Below are positions 16,283 to 24,205 of a DNA stretch of 64,000 bases, piece by piece (position 1 is the first letter of the stretch; each line of letters begins with the position of its first letter). Under the pieces are notes generated by a model. That model was given only the letters and a program-made list of their open reading frames with translations, was not told where the DNA came from and did no database searches. Position numbers and translations under genes: made by a program. Origin of the DNA: Sphingomonas sp. OV641 (lineage in GTDB: Bacteria; Pseudomonadota; Alphaproteobacteria; Sphingomonadales; Sphingomonadaceae); contig NZ_FNZB01000006.1 of the NCBI RefSeq assembly GCF_900109205.1, positions 16,020 through 80,019 on the forward strand, in the 5' to 3' direction.

Positions 16283-17553
16283 GGCTTTTCCTCATCGATT
16301 GTGCCGGGGATGGCAACATGGTCGGTGACGCCCGTTCCCGAAGGATCGAGCGCGATAATTTCGGCGAGCGTCCAGGGGGCTGCGCGGCGCGGGCGACGCG
16401 AGAAGCGAAGCTCGTGCTTTTCGGCATATTTGTGGACCGCTGGATATTTGCGGCCGATCGCTGCCGCAACATCAGGCAGCGCGACGCCGAAGTCGTGCGC
16501 GATGCGCAGCGCCCGGATCTCCTCTTCGGTCCATTTCCGGTGATAGCCGTGGACAAGGCCGAGGATGTTCGCGCGCGTGAACAGCGAAGCCTTGGTGCGA
16601 CCCATCTTCGTCGCCAGGGCGTCCATCGGCATCGTGCCGTAAAGGTCGCGCAGCCTTTCCAGATCATTGTCGCTCCACGCCGGCCCGCCCCGGAACCCGT
16701 CGCGGTTGGCATGTGTGCCGCGCAACCCGAGATAGTCGGCGCGCCAGCGGATAGAGCATTTCGTGCGGCCGAGCCTGGTCGTGAGCGGGGTCAGGCTTGC
16801 CCCGTCGGCATAGGCGCGGATGAGCAGTGTGTCTTCGTCAGGGGTCCAGTTGCGGCCCCATCCCCGGCCATAGCCGAGCTTGCGCAGGTGCGGCCCGAAG
16901 CCAGCCTTGGTCCTGCGCGGAAAGCCCTCTGTGGCGAGAATGTCGATGATCGCGATATAACGAAGCCCCTCCCCGGCCAGCGTCAGCGCCCGCGTCGCCT
17001 CGGCCTCGGTCCAGTCAGCGGGCTTGTTGGGATGGCGCAAACCGAGCGCGTTGGCACGGGTCGCGGTGCCGGACAGCGGGCGTCCGATCAGCGTGGCGAT
17101 CTGTGCGATCGGGATCGCCTGCGCGTAGCCGGCGCGCAGCTGGGCATCCTCCCAGTCGCTCCATTTTGGAGGATTTCCTTCGGTCAGCCCGAGCACGCCC
17201 GCGCGGGCATAGACGCTGGTGCAGGCGCGGCCGAGATCTCCAGCGAGATCGGCCGTGGGGCGAAGGCCATATTCGCGGGTGAGCCATGCGTCTTCGTCGG
17301 TCGACCACGGACGCGACGAATTGCGGCGCAGGCCCAGTTTGGCGATCTTGTCGCGCACGCCGGCGCGGCCGCGACCGAGCGCGGCGACGATGTCGTCGAT
17401 CGCAGCGTCGTCGCAGAACATGCGTTCGACCGTGGCGATCTCGTCGGGGGTCCAGGCATCGTGCCGGAACGGCATCTCGCGCAGGCGCCCGCACGGCTCG
17501 GGCAGCTTCGGACACGCGACCAGCTCGACGATATCGGGCGCGAGGTCGGTCAC
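16279..17553 (-). CDS. Protein of eight tandem Myb/SANT-like repeats
   Basis: The 424-residue product contains eight copies of a roughly 50-residue unit. Each opens with W[ST]..[ED] (Trp at about 34, 83, 131, 181, 236, 293, 341 and 394), and most end LGR....VR.RA..LGL, as in the HTH of Myb/SANT and GcrA-like domains. The last unit is truncated after the first helix. A tandem array of this length suggests binding to a long or repeated DNA target. It overlaps the HerA-like ATPase gene upstream and the small gene downstream by 4 bp each. A regulatory or DNA-packaging role is inference. Confidence 0.75.
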   Translation of the reverse strand: MTDLAPDIVELVACPKLPEPCGRLREMPFRHDAWTPDEIATVERMFCDDAAIDDIVAALGRGRAGVRDKIAKLGLRRNSSRPWSTDEDAWLTREYGLRPTADLAGDLGRACTSVYARAGVLGLTEGNPPKWSDWEDAQLRAGYAQAIPIAQIATLIGRPLSGTATRANALGLRHPNKPADWTEAEATRALTLAGEGLRYIAIIDILATEGFPRRTKAGFGPHLRKLGYGRGWGRNWTPDEDTLLIRAYADGASLTPLTTRLGRTKCSIRWRADYLGLRGTHANRDGFRGGPAWSDNDLERLRDLYGTMPMDALATKMGRTKASLFTRANILGLVHGYHRKWTEEEIRALRIAHDFGVALPDVAAAIGRKYPAVHKYAEKHELRFSRRPRRAAPWTLAEIIALDPSGTGVTDHVAIPGTIDEEKP

Positions 17554-18755
17554 AGCGACACCACGGCGACGTCGCTCAGCCGCGCGCGCAGCCGTGCATG
17601 CATGCGGGCGATGCGGTCGTCGCCCTTGGGCATGGTGTCGACCGCGGCGATCGCCGACAGGAGGTTGAGCGCGCGGTCGGTGCGCTCGGCGTCGAGCGAC
17701 AGGTGCCGTGCGAGGTCGCGCGCGGTGCTGGCGTTGGGGGAGATGCGCTTCAGCGCGTCCATGATCGCGGCCGCGTCGGTCGCAGCGGGATCGAGCAGGA
17801 ACGCGTCGAGCGCGCGCGTGCCCTTGAGGGCGATGGCGGGGCCGTGGTCCGCGACCTCGGCCAGGCCCGCGAGATCGAGCAGCTTCGCCGCCTCGTCGGC
17901 ATCGACGGACGCGGCGGCACGCAGTTCCGGGGTCTTGCCGAGATGTTCGGTGATGGTGGGATCGATATGCGCCAGCACCGGGGTTGCCGACAGCGCCGGA
18001 CCCATCGCGAAGAAATCGCCGGGGGCGAGGTTGCGCAGCAGGTCGGCGTCACGCGCGGGAAAGCCGAGCAGGTCGGCCGCGCGCGCGATGTCGCGGTCGA
18101 AGACGTTGAGCCCGACCAGCACGTTCTGCAGCTCGGACACGACCGAGGTGGAGAGCTTCGCGAGGCGCTGGGTGGCGATGACGGGGGCGAGACCGCGCTT
18201 GCGGCCGCGCGCGCACAGGTCGGTCAGGGTGGCGACGCCGAGCCGGCGGGCATCGGCATCGAGCGCGGAACCGGCGACATGCGGTGCGAGCAGATGGCCC
18301 TCGTCGATGCACACCAGCATGGTATGCGCCCAGTCCTCGCGCGGTGCGCCGACCAGGCCGGCAAAGAACGCGGCTGCCTTGATGATCCGCTGGTCGGGAT
18401 CGAGGTCGGTGAGGTCGATGTGCATCGACAGCCGATGTCGCCGGCTGCGCGTCGCCGCGGCCGTCAGCCCGTCGGCGGTGAGTTCGACCGCGCGGATCGT
18501 GGTCGCGCCGATATGGCGGGCGAGGTTCTCGAATTCCCCCTCGGGGTCGACGATCGCAAGCGTCGTATAGTCGAACGCCTCCTCGATGATCCGGCGCAAG
18601 GTCCTGCTCTTGCCCGCCCCGGAGCTGCCCTGGATGAGCAGGCGTCCGGCAAGCAGGCGATCGAGGTCGAGGCTGAGCGTGCCGGTCGAATGATGGCCGA
18701 GCGGTACGCGATTGTCCGCGGCCTCGGGCGCGCGAATCGGGGTGACACAGGTCAT
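17550..18755 (-). CDS. HerA-like ATPase (DUF87-type)
   Basis: The 401-residue product starts MTCVTPIRAPEAADNRVPLG (CCGGAGGA upstream); longer frames are rejected. It has a Walker A motif GSSGAGKS (about 43-50), a Walker B MLVCIDEGH (147-154, catalytic Asp-Glu) and a sensor-like IATQRLAKLS, the layout of HerA/FtsK-related motor ATPases with a central DUF87 domain. HerA proteins pump or unwind DNA and partner with nucleases; a NurA-type partner is not seen here. It overlaps the SANT-repeat gene, so the two are likely translated together. Confidence 0.78.
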   Translation of the reverse strand: MTCVTPIRAPEAADNRVPLGHHSTGTLSLDLDRLLAGRLLIQGSSGAGKSRTLRRIIEEAFDYTTLAIVDPEGEFENLARHIGATTIRAVELTADGLTAAATRSRRHRLSMHIDLTDLDPDQRIIKAAAFFAGLVGAPREDWAHTMLVCIDEGHLLAPHVAGSALDADARRLGVATLTDLCARGRKRGLAPVIATQRLAKLSTSVVSELQNVLVGLNVFDRDIARAADLLGFPARDADLLRNLAPGDFFAMGPALSATPVLAHIDPTITEHLGKTPELRAAASVDADEAAKLLDLAGLAEVADHGPAIALKGTRALDAFLLDPAATDAAAIMDALKRISPNASTARDLARHLSLDAERTDRALNLLSAIAAVDTMPKGDDRIARMHARLRARLSDVAVVSL

Positions 18756-18771
18756 GGCGTGGTCCTCCGGG

Positions 18772-19326
18772 TCAGGCGGCGTCGGCATCAGGGGGCGCCG
18801 GATCGTTGGCTGGGATGGCGGGAGCGTCGGGATCGGGAGCGGGCGCACCATCGAGCGTCCGCCATTCGAGCATGTCGTCGCTTTCGCGCTCGCAGTCCTG
18901 GCAGGTGGTGGAATCGTAGGTGCTGAGCAGCACCCAGGCCTGTTCGGGCTCATCCCAGGCCGCGACGGCGTCCTTGGTGACGTTGTCGCTGCCGCAGTCG
19001 TCGCACACCGGCTTGACCCGGGAGGCGGCAGGCGAGCACAAGCGATCCCCGGTGCAGATCGACCAGTCACCGTAGAATTTGCCGTCGTAGGGCAAGCAGT
19101 CGCCGGCGAGCTGAATGGCGTGTTCGCCGTAGCCGTCGTGGAAATGAATTTCCGAATTCGGGAAGAACTTTTCCAGGACCGCCTTCGCGCCGCGGATCTT
19201 CACCTCGCTGCCATAGGTGGTGTGGACATAGTCGAGCGGTCCGATCGCGGGGCCTTCGCAGCCCCAGTCTTCGACGTCCTCGTCGGGCGTGGCGCGGCCG
19301 TGGAACAGATAGAGATAGACGCTCAT
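18772..19326 (-). CDS. Hypothetical protein with a zinc-ribbon-like segment
   Basis: The 184-residue product starts MSVYLYLFHGRATPDEDVED; GAAAGGACC lies upstream. The first 90 residues form an unassigned domain (FFPNSEIHFHDGYGEHAIQL). Two CxxC pairs at about 108-111 (CDDC) and 142-145 (CQDC) look like a zinc ribbon, followed by a Pro/Asp/Ala-rich tail. Seen widely on plasmids of this kind as far as I recall; function unknown. It lies 16 bp upstream of the HerA-like gene. Confidence 0.65.
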   Translation of the reverse strand: MSVYLYLFHGRATPDEDVEDWGCEGPAIGPLDYVHTTYGSEVKIRGAKAVLEKFFPNSEIHFHDGYGEHAIQLAGDCLPYDGKFYGDWSICTGDRLCSPAASRVKPVCDDCGSDNVTKDAVAAWDEPEQAWVLLSTYDSTTCQDCERESDDMLEWRTLDGAPAPDPDAPAIPANDPAPPDADAA

Positions 19327-19339
19327 CGTGGCGGTCCTT

Positions 19340-20008
19340 TCAGGCGCTGGGGAGGAGGTGCGCGAGCGCGCTCGCGTCGACCTGTTTGGAGATCGGGGCG
19401 GTGCTTTCGACGCGGACCGCGTCGAGGCTCTCGAACGTCTCGGGCATCTGGCGGCGTTCGTAACGGTCCTTGTCGACGAGACCGTGGATCGGCGCGCCCT
19501 CGTGGCGCGCGAAGCCGAGCGCATCGACGCTGACGACACGGCGGAAGACGCAGCCGACCTTGCCCTCGGGCACCCAGTCCGCCCAGGAACCCGACGCCGA
19601 GACGCTCTCGTACTGGCCGATGATCACCTGATAGGCGGCGCGGCGGCGGACGACGTGGCTGTCGTGGATCGACACTTCCTCGCCGGTCAGCGCGGTCCAG
19701 CGGTCGGGATGCCAGCAGCGCACCGAACGGCGCGCGTTCTCGACCTGCAGGGCGATGCCCGGAATGGGCAGGCGGCGAAACTCGCTGCCGAAGGCGTAGA
19801 GCACCAGCGCGTAATCGACGTCTTCCTCATAGTAAGGATCGTCGCGGCGCAGCGCCTCGGGCATCGCGGCCTGGCGTTCGTCCGACAGGACATATCCGCC
19901 ATGACTGGGTGTCGATACGCGCCAGATGCCGGGCAGGACCTGGTCAGCGCGGTCGGGTGCGTCCCAGGGTGTCGTCTCAGGGCGTGGGCTGGGCTGGAAC
20001 CGGGTCAT
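19340..20008 (-). CDS. DUF7007-like plasmid protein
   Basis: The 222-residue product starts MTRFQPSPRPETTPWDAPDR. The stretch GIWRVSTPSHGGYVLSDERQ followed by MPEALRRDDPYYEEDVDYAL matches the pattern of proteins with the DUF7007 domain (TPSHGG, YEEDcdw), found on plasmids and in phages; the name is from memory. Function unknown. It has a purine-rich leader tract (20041-20060) and heads the operon that continues into the HerA-like and SANT-repeat genes. Confidence 0.7.
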   Translation of the reverse strand: MTRFQPSPRPETTPWDAPDRADQVLPGIWRVSTPSHGGYVLSDERQAAMPEALRRDDPYYEEDVDYALVLYAFGSEFRRLPIPGIALQVENARRSVRCWHPDRWTALTGEEVSIHDSHVVRRRAAYQVIIGQYESVSASGSWADWVPEGKVGCVFRRVVSVDALGFARHEGAPIHGLVDKDRYERRQMPETFESLDAVRVESTAPISKQVDASALAHLLPSA

Positions 20009-20181
20009 CTGTCGTCTCCCTCAATGGATTCGACAGATTCCCTCTCTCTCTCCTCCCCCTCGGCAGACCGGGATGATGGCGGCAGGCAGGGTCGTTCATG
20101 GTGCAGCCGTGACTGGCCGCACGGATCGCGCTCACGCGCAAAGTGTTCTCAGTCCTGATATTTCACGACAGGAGATCGATC

Positions 20182-20364
20182 ATGGGTGAAGCAACCGACA
20201 AGCTGAAGGCGGCAGGCAACAAGCTGGCCGGCAACGTCAAGGAAAGCATCGGCAAGGCGACCGATAACGCCAGTCTCGAAGCCGAGGGCAAGGCGCAGAA
20301 GGTCAAGGGCGCCGGTCAGGACGTCAAGGGATCGGTCAAGGGCGCGCTCGGCGACGATATCTGA
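20182..20364 (+). CDS. CsbD family stress-response protein
   Basis: The 60-residue product MGEATDKLKAAGNKLAGNVK... is a typical CsbD/UPF0337 protein: short, highly charged, with the repeats KAAGNKLAGNVK and AQKVKGAGQDVKG that fold into helices. Members are induced in general stress; the molecular role is unknown. The start has AGGAG seven bases upstream. It is one of few plus-strand genes in the module and is followed by its own terminator (20392-20423), so it is a separate transcription unit. Confidence 0.9.
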   Translation: MGEATDKLKAAGNKLAGNVKESIGKATDNASLEAEGKAQKVKGAGQDVKGSVKGALGDDI

Positions 20365-20773
20365 CCCCCCCGACCTTCGATGACACGATCGGGCCGCTTC
20401 GGGCAACCGGGGCGGCCTTTTCCTTGCGCGCCGGGAATCCGGGATTTCGAGCGCCACCTTTGAAGATCGACTTGAGGCTGCGCGGGCGCTCGGCTAGCCG
20501 TGCCGCGACCACGGTCATCCAGATCGCATCGCACCCCGTGGACGGCCTCGCGCCGCGCGCCTGATTGCAGCGCAGATGCTTCAGCAGGCCGTTCGACAGC
20601 GATCGCCGTCCACCCGCGCTGCGCAGCGTGACATGGTCGAACGTCGGGTAATCGGGATGATGGCGGGCGAGGCGCCGCGGGCTCGGCAGGGGCATCCCGC
20701 ATCCGGCGCACAGCGACGACTGCGCCCAGCGCAGGATCCGCCGCTGGTTTCTGGCTTGGGTGGTCGATGCCAT
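20336..20773 (-). CDS. HNH-type nuclease-like protein
   Basis: The 145-residue product starts MASTTQARNQRRILRWAQSS. A CxxC pair (about 22-25, LCAGCG), then FDHVTLRSAGG (45-55) and LLKHLRCNQARGARP (63-77) give the C..C...DH...G...CN pattern of HNH endonucleases. The distal zinc ligands and the first catalytic His are not all clear, so activity is uncertain. Its 3' end overlaps the csbD gene by 29 bp and contains the csbD terminator, so the last 30 codons may not be conserved. Confidence 0.6.
   Translation of the reverse strand: MASTTQARNQRRILRWAQSSLCAGCGMPLPSPRRLARHHPDYPTFDHVTLRSAGGRRSLSNGLLKHLRCNQARGARPSTGCDAIWMTVVAARLAERPRSLKSIFKGGARNPGFPARKEKAAPVARSGPIVSSKVGGVRYRRRARP
20392..20423 (+). terminator. 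Intrinsic terminator after the csbD-like gene
   Basis: GGCCGC (20392-20397) pairs with GCGGCC (20412-20417), followed by TTTTCC. It lies 28 bp after the csbD stop. Confidence 0.7.
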
Positions 20774-20816
20774 GATGCGAGAATGGTGGCCCTGGATTAA
20801 ATTCCTGCCAACGACG

Positions 20817-22124
20817 TCATCCGATGTGCAGCTGGTCAAGCACGGCGGTTTCGAGACTGTCGCCTTCGAGATCCTCGGCATGGATCGTCACGACGGGGGC
20901 GATCTCGCGAAGTTTCTCGACCTGGCGCAGCTTCAGCCCGAGCGCATCGGCGTCGTCGCCGGTGACGACCTCGAGCGCCGCCTCGATCACCTCGCCGGTG
21001 GTGAAATCACGCAGGTCGAGAAGGAGGTCTGGACGCATCTCGCCGATCGACGTCGCGATATCGAACAGGAGCCGCTTGAACCCGACGCCGATGCCGCGCC
21101 GGCGAAGCCGGTACTGGAGATCGAGCAGGCCGACGATCGTCTTGCGTTCGGCGAGATTGTGGATCGCGACGAAATTGGCGGGGCGCGCGATCGGCTGCGC
21201 ATAGGCGCGCAGGCACGCATAGCCCTCGCGCGGGTTGTGCTCGCCGACGACGGCCAGGACCAGATACGGCGGTCCGATGTGGCGCTGGTGGACGCCGATG
21301 TGGCGGATGCGGTTCTTGACGATCAGCTCGCGCCCTTCGGCAAGCGTGATGGTCGAGCCGGAGACGTCGATCGCATACAGGAGGAGGAAGGCCTGCGGGG
21401 CGTGCTCGCTCGGCCATTTCTTCGCCGCCTCGCGCAGTTTCGCGAACACGACGCCGCGTTCATAGGGGTCGATATGGGTGTAGAGATGGCGCGCGAGCGG
21501 GATGCCCGGTGCGATCTGGACCCGCTCGGCCGCGGCGCGCATCGCCGCGAACTCGCTCGCCATCGATGTCGTGCGCGGCTCGCCGACCTCGAGTGGTTCG
21601 ACGACGTTGACCTGCGCCATTTCCATCAACTGCCACAGCAGGCGCGCGAGGCGCGGGATCGCGACGCCGCGGGTGCGATCGTCGGGTTCGCTGTCATCAG
21701 GGAGCTGCGCCAGCTTCTCGGGGGCGAGCCGGTGCGCCGAGAACAGCCCGTCGGGCTCGTTGATCGTGCGCGGGGTGGTGGTCGCCTTCTCGCGGATGCG
21801 GGGCGGCGCCTGCTCCCGGAAGAACGGGCAGTCGACGTCATGTTCGGGGCGACGCTGGCGGATGCTGGTGAGCCGGCGCAGGTAATAGGTTTCGGCTTCG
21901 GAGAGATAGGCCGGCGAGAGTAGCGGCGGGTCCGTCCCCTCCCCCAGGCAGTCGCAGGCTATCCACTGGTGATGATCGCGTGCCTTGACCACCATGATGA
22001 CCGAGGCGCGGTGATCGCTGTCCTCGCCTTCGCCTGTGTACCAGCGCACCAGCGCCTCGCGCACCACGTCGGGTACGGGCGAGCGCAGGGTAAGACCCCG
22101 GGTATCGCGTGGGACGAGCCACAT
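20817..22124 (-). CDS. Hypothetical protein with Cys-rich N-terminal segment
   Basis: The 435-residue product starts MWLVPRDTRGLTLRSPVPDV. A segment near residues 50-105 (WIACDCLGEG..., ending EHDVDCPFFREQAP) has spaced Cys/His and recalls the start of CoiA-like competence proteins, but the match is weak. The C-terminal half is alpha-beta with RPDLLLDLRDFTTGEVIEAA, similar in feel to nuclease-fold proteins. Function not assigned. It is divergent from the gene at 22200 and shares the intervening operator-like repeat. Confidence 0.6.
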   Translation of the reverse strand: MWLVPRDTRGLTLRSPVPDVVREALVRWYTGEGEDSDHRASVIMVVKARDHHQWIACDCLGEGTDPPLLSPAYLSEAETYYLRRLTSIRQRRPEHDVDCPFFREQAPPRIREKATTTPRTINEPDGLFSAHRLAPEKLAQLPDDSEPDDRTRGVAIPRLARLLWQLMEMAQVNVVEPLEVGEPRTTSMASEFAAMRAAAERVQIAPGIPLARHLYTHIDPYERGVVFAKLREAAKKWPSEHAPQAFLLLYAIDVSGSTITLAEGRELIVKNRIRHIGVHQRHIGPPYLVLAVVGEHNPREGYACLRAYAQPIARPANFVAIHNLAERKTIVGLLDLQYRLRRRGIGVGFKRLLFDIATSIGEMRPDLLLDLRDFTTGEVIEAALEVVTGDDADALGLKLRQVEKLREIAPVVTIHAEDLEGDSLETAVLDQLHIG

Positions 22125-22159
22125 GGTGGTGAAGCTACTCCATAATGCTTGCCTTGTCG

Positions 22160-22191
22160 CCTTTGTTCACGTTACGTTCAATGAACAAAGG
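22160..22191. promoter_or_regulatory. Perfect 10-bp inverted repeat over the ribosome site
   Basis: CCTTTGTTCA (22160-22169) pairs with TGAACAAAGG (22182-22191), separated by 12 bases. The right arm overlaps the AAAGGAG ribosome site of the gene at 22200, and the repeat lies between two divergent genes. It could be an operator or an RNA hairpin that hides the ribosome site. Confidence 0.6.
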
Positions 22192-22199
22192 AGCTGGCC

Positions 22200-22724
22200 A
22201 TGAAGCGTTCGGAATTTATCGGAGAGTTCGACCTCGATGCGGTGCTCACCGAATTGTCGGTCGATCTGGATATTCGCGTTACCCGGCGCATGCTCGCGGG
22301 GGCGTGCATCGGCAGCAATCCGGAGGATGCGTATCTCTCGGCGCGCGAGTTGCGGGAATCGCTCGAATGGATCCACGAGGGCGAGAACGAGGGCAAGGTC
22401 AAGCTGACCACGATCCTCAGCACCGCGTGCGACGATTTCCAGCGGTGCCTCTATTATTGCGTCGCCGGCAAGGGCGTCGTGACCATGCTCGACGATCTCG
22501 TCTGGCTGGAGAAGCTGCTGGAGGCGCGCGGTCGCATCGCCGGGCACATCTATCGCAACAAGCTGCCGGTGAAGCCGCTGGTCAATCCGTATGTCGCGGC
22601 CGAGCCGGATGGTCCGTTGGGCCGCTTCGACCCCGCGTTCGCGATCGGCGCGTCCTGGTCGCATGACCCGGGACCCGATTACGATTCCGACGATCGTGGC
22701 CCCGGTCCGAAGCTCAAGGGCTGA
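22200..22724 (+). CDS. Hypothetical protein
   Basis: The 174-residue product starts MKRSEFIGEFDLDAVLTELS with AAAGGAG nine bases upstream. The middle is helical (DLVWLEKLLEARGRIAGHIY), with a pair of cysteines in ACDDFQRCLYYCVAGKG. The C-terminus is Pro/Asp-rich and disordered. No family recognised. It is transcribed on its own in the plus direction between two minus-strand blocks, behind an operator-like inverted repeat. Confidence 0.65.
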   Translation: MKRSEFIGEFDLDAVLTELSVDLDIRVTRRMLAGACIGSNPEDAYLSARELRESLEWIHEGENEGKVKLTTILSTACDDFQRCLYYCVAGKGVVTMLDDLVWLEKLLEARGRIAGHIYRNKLPVKPLVNPYVAAEPDGPLGRFDPAFAIGASWSHDPGPDYDSDDRGPGPKLKG

Positions 22725-22771
22725 CGACAAAAAGAAAAGGCGGTTCGGCAAGGGAGCATGCCGGACCGCCT
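22724..22771 (-). terminator. Terminator for the SNase-like gene
   Basis: A 13-bp stem with one mismatch (AGGCGGTTCGGCA at 22738-22750 and TGCCGGACCGCCT at 22759-22771) is followed on the minus strand by TTTTCTTTTT. It separates the convergent genes at 22200 and 22788. Confidence 0.85.
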
Positions 22772-22787
22772 CTTCCAGGGGGGGATA

Positions 22788-23306
22788 TCAGTAACGCGCC
22801 TCGCACGCGAGCCGTTCCCCGCGCCGCCAGCGCGCCGGATCGATGAATTCTCCCGCATAGGCGCCGCGGCCCGCTGATCGCGCCTGTTCGGCCGCAGCGA
22901 CATAGCGCGCGGCGCGCTGCGGATCGCCGCGCAGATATTGCGTCGCCGGCACCGCCAGACCCTGCAGGATCAGTTGCTCGCCCAGGTCGTAGCCGTCGAC
23001 CGTGACGATGGCGATCGGACGGCCGTAGCTGCTCGCGCCGGTCATGCGGATCGTGGCGACACTGCTCTTGAGGATACGCGAGGCGGAATCCTGCGCGAAC
23101 TTGCCGCACGGATAGCAGGCACCGTCCTTCGAGCACATCTGCTTGCGCTCGAAGGCGTCGGCCCCCGACAGGCGGAAATCGACCGAGACCGTGTCGCCGT
23201 CGATCGCCCGCCCCTCGCCGGTGATCGTCGCCCCGTCGCGGCCTTGGGGTTCCCCTGCCCCGCAGGCGGCGAGCGCGGCGATGCCGAGGAGCAGGGCGCC
23301 CCTCAT
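22788..23306 (-). CDS. Thermonuclease (SNase-like) lipoprotein
   Basis: The 172-residue product starts MRGALLLGIAALAACGAGEP: a short signal peptide with a lipobox (LAAC, Cys15), so it is probably a lipoprotein facing the periplasm. The body has the SNase pattern RAIDGDTVSVDFRLSGADAF and VDGYDLGEQLILQGLAVPA. An extra cysteine group (MCSKDGACYPCGK) is unusual. SNase-type lipoproteins degrade DNA or RNA; several are encoded next to conjugation genes. Its start overlaps the stop of the small gene upstream by 4 bp. A strong terminator follows. Confidence 0.82.
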   Translation of the reverse strand: MRGALLLGIAALAACGAGEPQGRDGATITGEGRAIDGDTVSVDFRLSGADAFERKQMCSKDGACYPCGKFAQDSASRILKSSVATIRMTGASSYGRPIAIVTVDGYDLGEQLILQGLAVPATQYLRGDPQRAARYVAAAEQARSAGRGAYAGEFIDPARWRRGERLACEARY

Positions 23307-23512
23307 GCGTAGCGCAATTCGACTTCGACGTTCGGCCCGTCGACGATGACCGGGAGGACGCGGAAGGGTTGCAGCGGATCGCCGGTGCGCACGATCGAGA
23401 CCTGGCGTGCGCCGGCATCGAACATCCGCATGGCGACGCGCTGGGCATGGGCTCGGCTGCAGAGCTGCGACCGCTTCGGGCTGGGTGTGACGGGCGGATA
23501 CGGGGCGGACAT
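23303..23512 (-). CDS. Small hypothetical protein
   Basis: The 69-residue product starts MSAPYPPVTPSPKRSQLCSR, an ATG chosen because the upstream extension covers a non-coding-like stretch. No clear ribosome site is visible. It ends by 4-bp overlap with the SNase-like gene, which supports expression. The C-terminal part (VSIVRTGDPLQPFRVLPVIV) looks like two beta strands. Unassigned. Confidence 0.5.
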   Translation of the reverse strand: MSAPYPPVTPSPKRSQLCSRAHAQRVAMRMFDAGARQVSIVRTGDPLQPFRVLPVIVDGPNVEVELRYA

Positions 23513-23544
23513 GGCGATGATCCTGACGTGGGGGATGTCGGCGA

Positions 23545-24168
23545 TCAACCGAACACCGTCTTGTGGACGCGAGTTTCGGGCTTGGGCGGCACGAGTGTCC
23601 ACGCCCATTTGCGAAGGTTACCGATCCGATATTTCGGGTAGCTGTTGCCGGGGATCGCGAGCGAGATCTTGCGGCCGCGCTTGTGGACGATGAACTCGTC
23701 TCCCTCATAGCCGTCAACGAAGGTGACCTTGCTCGGCAAGCGGATGTGCATGCCGTGTTCGAGCGGGCGTACCGGGGTCGCGAGCCGCTCGAGGCAGCGT
23801 CGGCGCCAGTCGAGCGCACCGGGATCGTCGGTATCGCCGAGCAGCGAGAGGATGCGCTCGGGGCATTCGGCCTCGCAAGGCCCGGCGTGTTCGGTCATAT
23901 CCTTGTAGGCGAACACGAATCCGTCCTTGGCCCGCGGATTCCAGCTGACCAGGCAGACGGCCGCGAAGGCGGGTTCGTCGGTGCCGTCGGTCGACGGCAC
24001 CACGGCCGCGTACCAGACCTTGTTGCGCAGGCAGGAAGAGGCGATGACGCGCAGCGCCTTGCCCTTCCCGTCGGCATCGCGGTTGTCGTAGGTGAATTGC
24101 GCGTCGAGATAGGCTTTGGGGCCTGTGTGCGGGAACATCGACGACAGCGGCATGCTTAGCCAGCCCAT
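23545..24168 (-). CDS. DUF6927-like plasmid protein
   Basis: The 207-residue product starts MGWLSMPLSSMFPHTGPKAY with AAAGGACC upstream. The sequence AYLDAQFTYDN...VWYAAV...VCLVSWNPRAKDGFVFAYKD, then CPERILSLL and WRRRCLERL, matches a conserved plasmid/phage family that I remember as DUF6927. Its function is unknown. The C-terminal 60 residues (GDEFIVHKRGRKISLAIPGN) look like a small beta-barrel. Confidence 0.7.
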   Translation of the reverse strand: MGWLSMPLSSMFPHTGPKAYLDAQFTYDNRDADGKGKALRVIASSCLRNKVWYAAVVPSTDGTDEPAFAAVCLVSWNPRAKDGFVFAYKDMTEHAGPCEAECPERILSLLGDTDDPGALDWRRRCLERLATPVRPLEHGMHIRLPSKVTFVDGYEGDEFIVHKRGRKISLAIPGNSYPKYRIGNLRKWAWTLVPPKPETRVHKTVFG

Positions 24169-24205
24169 GATGGCGGTCCTTTCGCGTGTGTGGACGGGTG
24201 ATCGA

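Noticed and set aside
16249..18570. A 773-codon open frame on the plus strand
   Set aside because: It is antisense to the SANT-repeat and HerA-like genes, both supported by motifs and coupled overlaps.
20143..20181. An upstream start for the csbD-like gene (13 extra codons)
   Set aside because: The AGGAG site and the family-conserved MGEATDKL start fit the ATG at 20182.
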